Shown here: positions 13,367 through 16,515 of the stretch, piece by piece
Layout: every line of letters begins with the position of its first letter
How positions within the stretch are numbered: the stretch's first letter is position 1
NCBI GenBank assembly: GCA_964511575.1
Contig: CAZEFM010000089.1
Coordinates: forward strand, 1 to 16,515
DNA from: CALKHT01 sp964511575
GTDB lineage: Bacteria; Planctomycetota; Phycisphaerae; Phycisphaerales; Phycisphaeraceae
Direction of reading: 5' to 3'
DNA: 16,515 nucleotides
Position numbers and translations under genes: made by a program
Notes under the pieces: generated by a model
What the model saw: the letters and a program-made list of their open reading frames with translations, nothing else
The model's database searches: none
What the model was told of the DNA's origin: nothing

Positions 13367-15322
13367 ATGGGTATCAAGCGTTTACCTGCACTGCTGGTGA
13401 ATCAGATCGCCGCGGGCGAAGTGATCGAGCGACCGGCGAGCGTCGTGAAGGAGCTGGTAGAAAACAGCCTCGACGCCGCGGCCCAGCGCATCGACATCGC
13501 CATCGAGGAGGGCGGCCGCCAACTCATCCGCATCAGCGATGACGGGACGGGCATTCCCGAAGCGGAGCTGCCCCTGGCGCTCGCCTCCCACGCCACGAGC
13601 AAGCTCGAAACCGCCGAGCAGCTCAGTTGCATCCACACCATGGGGTTTCGCGGCGAGGCGCTGGCATCGATCGCCAGTGTCAGTCGGCTCCGCATCACCA
13701 GCAGGGCCACGGTCGACGGCCAGGTCGCCGAGGCGGCGTACGTCATCGAGGCGGCAGGCGATGCGATCTCCACCCCCGCACCCGCGGCCGGCTCACCCGG
13801 CACCGTCATCGAGGTGCGCGATCTTTTCTTCAACACCCCCGCGCGGCGCAAATTCATGCGCGGCGCAAGCGTGGAGATCGGCCACATCAGCGATGTCGTC
13901 AGCCGTATCGCCATGGCCCATCCCCACGTGAGCTTCACCCTCACCCACAACGATCGCAAAACGCTGGACGCCCCGGCACTGCACGGCCCGGATGCCCAGC
14001 GCATGCGCTGCGTGCAAATCCTCGGTAAAGAACTGGACGAAGCGCTGCTCGAACTGACCTTCGAGGACACCGCCAAAGCTGACGGCGCAGCCATCTGGGG
14101 GTTGGCGGGTCAACCGTCGATCGCGCGGGCGACGGGCAAGTTTCAATACATCTGTCTCAACGGACGCCCCATTCGCGACCGAAACATCGGCCACGCCATC
14201 AAGGAGGCGTACCGCGGGCTGATTGCGCCGGACAAGTATCCGGTCGTCGTGCTCTTCATCAGCCTCGACCCGACCACGGTGGATGTCAACGTCCACCCCG
14301 CCAAGGCCGAGGTGCGCTTCCACGAGCCCAGCCGGGTGCACGGCCTGGTGCTTCATGCGTTGCGACAGCGACTGCTGGGCACCGACCTGACCACCCGCGC
14401 CACGTTCCCGACGCAAAACTTCGCCATGCGCAGCGAAGCGGCGACACCGCAACCAACGTTCGACTTCGCCGCTCCCGCATCCAACGGCAGCGCTGCTGCG
14501 TCCACCGCCCCCATCGAGTCGCCTTCCGCGTTTGTCGATTACTTCCGTCGCATGGACCCGACACAAAAAGGTTTCGTTTATCAGGAAGTCAAACGCACGC
14601 TGGAAGCGGAACAACCGGAGATCCTTCAGCACGAACCGCCTGCATCCACCGCACCGATCGCGAACGCGCCCGCCGCTGACACATCGGTTCGTGCGGACAG
14701 CAACGTATCGCCCATGCTGCGATCGCAGGGCGTGCTGCAGGTCCACAAGAGCTACCTCATCACGCAGGATGAACAGGGCATTCTCATCGTCGATCAACAT
14801 GCGCTGCACGAACGGGTGATGTTCGAGGAGTTGCGCCAGCGTGTGCTTTCGCACAACCTGGAAAGCCAGCGCATGCTGATGCCCGCGGTGTTGAGCGCTT
14901 CGCCGCAACGTCTGGCGTTGCTGGAACCGCTCAAACCGTTGCTGGAGAAGATCGGCATCGAGGCGGAGCCGTTCGGCGAAAACACGCTGGCGATCCACGC
15001 GTTTCCCACGTTCCTCTTTGATCGCAAGGTGGAGCCCGAAGCGTTCATGCAAAGCCTGCTCGATCATGTGGAGGAAGGCGACATCGACCCACACGCGTTC
15101 GCCACCAGCGACACGGCTTTGGAAAGCGCGCTGCACGAGGTGCTCGACATGATGTCCTGCAAGGCAGCGGTCAAGGCGGGCGATCAGCTCAGCGATGCCG
15201 AACTGGCGGCGCTGCTGGCAAGGCGGGATGAGATCGAACGCGCAAGCAACTGCCCGCACGGCCGCCCCACCACCATCCGCCTGACCTTGCGCGAGTTGGA
15301 AAAACAGTTCAAGCGCGCGTGA
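13367..15322 (+). CDS. mutL: DNA mismatch repair protein MutL (endonuclease type)
   Basis: Mismatch-repair ATPase and nicking endonuclease that acts after MutS recognises a mismatch. ATG 13367 gives 651 residues and the normal opening GIKRLPALLVNQIAAGEVIE; ATG 13355 would add four. The GHKL ATPase domain shows KELVENSLDA (Glu29 and Asn33 as in E. coli), ISDDGTGI, HATSKL, GFRGEALASIASV, FFNTPARRKF and NVHPAKAEVRF. The linker runs from about 337 to 450. The C-terminal domain has DQHALHERVMFEE (DQHA-x2-E-x4-E, Asp476), DMMSCKAAVKAGD (Cys598) and NCPHGRPTTI. These are the metal-binding endonuclease motifs absent from E. coli MutL, so a MutH-independent system is expected. No strong ribosome site. 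ldhA follows after 24 bases. Confidence 0.97.
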   Translation: MGIKRLPALLVNQIAAGEVIERPASVVKELVENSLDAAAQRIDIAIEEGGRQLIRISDDGTGIPEAELPLALASHATSKLETAEQLSCIHTMGFRGEALASIASVSRLRITSRATVDGQVAEAAYVIEAAGDAISTPAPAAGSPGTVIEVRDLFFNTPARRKFMRGASVEIGHISDVVSRIAMAHPHVSFTLTHNDRKTLDAPALHGPDAQRMRCVQILGKELDEALLELTFEDTAKADGAAIWGLAGQPSIARATGKFQYICLNGRPIRDRNIGHAIKEAYRGLIAPDKYPVVVLFISLDPTTVDVNVHPAKAEVRFHEPSRVHGLVLHALRQRLLGTDLTTRATFPTQNFAMRSEAATPQPTFDFAAPASNGSAAASTAPIESPSAFVDYFRRMDPTQKGFVYQEVKRTLEAEQPEILQHEPPASTAPIANAPAADTSVRADSNVSPMLRSQGVLQVHKSYLITQDEQGILIVDQHALHERVMFEELRQRVLSHNLESQRMLMPAVLSASPQRLALLEPLKPLLEKIGIEAEPFGENTLAIHAFPTFLFDRKVEPEAFMQSLLDHVEEGDIDPHAFATSDTALESALHEVLDMMSCKAAVKAGDQLSDAELAALLARRDEIERASNCPHGRPTTIRLTLRELEKQFKRA

Positions 15323-15346
15323 ATCACGCTGCGAGGGAGGCTTGTC

Positions 15347-16345
15347 ATGCGTGTCGCGGTGTTCAGTTCCAAATGTTACGACCAGCAATCGCTTTCCGAC
15401 GCTAACGCAGCACTGGGGCTGGGTCATGAACTGGTCTTCCTCGAGCCGCGACTCACCGCTGAGACCAGCGCGCTGGCGCGGGGGTATGCCTGCGTCTGCC
15501 CGTTCGTGAACGATGAACTGAACGCCCAGGTGATTCGTGATCTTGCCGCGGGTGGAACCCGGCTGCTGGCGCTGCGGTCGGCAGGGTTCAATCACGTGGA
15601 TCTGAAAGCAGCGGCGCAGCACGGCCTCACCGTGGTGCGCGTGCCCGCCTATTCGCCTCACGCCGTCGCCGAACACGCCGTCGGCCTCATCCTTTCCCTC
15701 AATCGCAAACTCCATCGTGCCTATGCCCGGGTGCGCGATGGCAACTTCGAACTCGATGGCCTCATGGGCTTCGACCTGCACGGCAAGACCGTGGGCATCA
15801 TCGGCACGGGGAAAATCGGTACGGTGTTCACCCGCATCATGATCGGGTTCGGCTGCCGCGTGCTCGCCTTCGATCCATACCCGAGCCAGACCTGCCGCGA
15901 CCTCGGCGCCCGGTACGTCACGATGGATGAACTGCTGCGCGAATCGGACATCATCGCGCTGCACTGTCCGCTCACACCCGACACGCATCACCTGTTGAAC
16001 AGCGAGGCGTTCGCAAAAATGAAGCGCGGCGTCATGGTCATCAACACCAGCCGGGGCGCCCTGCTCGATGCACGGGCAGCCATCGCGGCGCTCAAGTCGG
16101 GCACCATCGGTTACCTCGGCCTCGATGTGTACGAGGAAGAGCAGGAGCTGTTCTTTCGCGACAGCTCCACCACCGTGATTCAGGATGATGTCTTCGCCCG
16201 GCTGCTCACCTTCCCCAACGTTGTCATCACCGGTCATCAGGCGTTTTTCACGCGGGAAGCGGTGCGCGCCATCGCCGAAACGACGCTGACCAACATCACC
16301 GCCTTCGAACGCGACGAATGCAGCGGCAACGAAGTAACGCTGTAG
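15347..16345 (+). CDS. ldhA: D-lactate dehydrogenase (NAD-dependent 2-hydroxyacid dehydrogenase)
   Basis: Reduces pyruvate to D-lactate with NADH in the cytoplasm. It has 332 residues, the length of E. coli LdhA, which it resembles along its whole length. Motifs are the substrate-loop region LRSAGFNHVDL (76-86), YSPHAVAEHAVGLIL, the Rossmann GTGKIG (153-158) with Asp176 after the second strand (NAD preference), INTSRGAL (catalytic Arg236), LDVYEEEQELFF (Glu265) and TGHQAFFT (His297). The VIQDDVFARL segment is characteristic of the LdhA branch rather than of phosphoglycerate or glyoxylate enzymes. GGGAGG lies 6 bases before ATG 15347. It starts 24 bases after mutL, so translation from the mutL transcript is likely, and it ends before the hairpin at 16380. 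Confidence 0.94.
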   Translation: MRVAVFSSKCYDQQSLSDANAALGLGHELVFLEPRLTAETSALARGYACVCPFVNDELNAQVIRDLAAGGTRLLALRSAGFNHVDLKAAAQHGLTVVRVPAYSPHAVAEHAVGLILSLNRKLHRAYARVRDGNFELDGLMGFDLHGKTVGIIGTGKIGTVFTRIMIGFGCRVLAFDPYPSQTCRDLGARYVTMDELLRESDIIALHCPLTPDTHHLLNSEAFAKMKRGVMVINTSRGALLDARAAIAALKSGTIGYLGLDVYEEEQELFFRDSSTTVIQDDVFARLLTFPNVVITGHQAFFTREAVRAIAETTLTNITAFERDECSGNEVTL

Positions 16346-16379
16346 CGACACGATGAGCCCGACGAGCGTTAAACGCATA

Positions 16380-16421
16380 ACGCCGTCCCGCGATGGCTGG
16401 TCGCTATCGCGGGAACGGCGT
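16380..16421. terminator. Long hairpin between convergent ldhA and chemotaxis gene
   Basis: The arms ACGCCGTCCCGCGAT (16380-16394) and ATCGCGGGAACGGCGT (16406-16421) pair over 15 bases with a single A bulged, around an 11-base loop. It begins 35 bases after the ldhA stop and 27 bases after the stop of the opposing gene. No good T-run follows on the plus strand. On the minus strand the exit TTATGCGTTTAA is moderately T-rich. A bidirectional terminator or transcript-end stabiliser is the simplest reading. Confidence 0.6.
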
Positions 16422-16447
16422 CACACGAAGGGTCGATTGTCAAAGCG

Positions 16448-16515
16448 TTATGCAGCCTGTTTCGTCGCCAGCTTGAACTGACCGACCAGGCGTTGCAGTT
16501 GCTCAGCCTTGGTCG
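16448..16515 (-). CDS. Methyl-accepting chemotaxis protein, C-terminal end only
   Basis: The last 22 codons of a minus-strand gene entering from the right edge, ending in TAA at 16448. The peptide TKAEQLQRLVGQFKLATKQA closely resembles the end of chemoreceptor signalling domains, where a coiled coil finishes in LQ-x-LV-x-x-F. The assignment rests on this short tail only. The full gene would encode a membrane or soluble chemoreceptor acting through CheA/CheW. Confidence 0.65.
   Translation of the reverse strand, partial: TKAEQLQRLVGQFKLATKQAA

Noticed and set aside
13793..16378. Minus-strand open frame of 861 codons opposite mutL and ldhA
   Set aside because: It crosses two unrelated, clearly real genes and the hairpin beyond them, so it is an antisense shadow.

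Overview
The window reads as bacterial chromosome, high in G+C, with densely packed genes on both strands and no gene-free stretch above 300 bases. Several features point to a planctomycete, most likely of the class Phycisphaerae. These are a secreted protein with a PEP-CTERM-like tail, a MutL that keeps the endonuclease motif, Shine-Dalgarno sites that are strong on some genes and absent on others, short-period degenerate repeats between genes, and a conserved-looking protein of unknown function. This placement is inference, because the window has no rRNA or other marker gene.

Left block (1-5355, minus strand): a LysR-type regulator, an NAD-type glutamate dehydrogenase (gdhA) and the first 939 residues of the glutamate synthase large chain (gltB, running off the left edge). 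Together these form a glutamate/ammonium metabolism cluster with a regulator at its head. The regulator has a near-consensus sigma-70 promoter overlapped by its own likely LysR-type binding sites. A TIM-barrel sugar isomerase/epimerase is divergently transcribed from it (5560-6393, plus).

Middle block (6494-10935, minus strand): a PEP-CTERM-like secreted protein with its own promoter candidate, leader hairpins and a UUCG-loop terminator. It is followed upstream by a GT4 glycosyltransferase, a 438-residue protein of unknown function with weak BshC-like motifs, and a GT2 (dolichyl-phosphate-mannose-synthase-like) glycosyltransferase. This looks like a small envelope glycan or glycolipid group.

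Right block: on the minus strand, an SGNH hydrolase, a small putative lipoprotein and rsmA (KsgA 16S rRNA dimethyltransferase). On the plus strand, divergent from them, mutL and a D-lactate dehydrogenase 24 bases downstream. The window ends with a long hairpin between ldhA and the convergent C-terminal end of a methyl-accepting chemotaxis protein.

No RNA gene, CRISPR array, insertion sequence or phage gene was seen. The points most worth following are the 438-residue BshC-like protein, the 8-base and 10-base period repeats between genes, the regulator's self-overlapping operator layout, and a Gly/Ala-rich insertion in that regulator.
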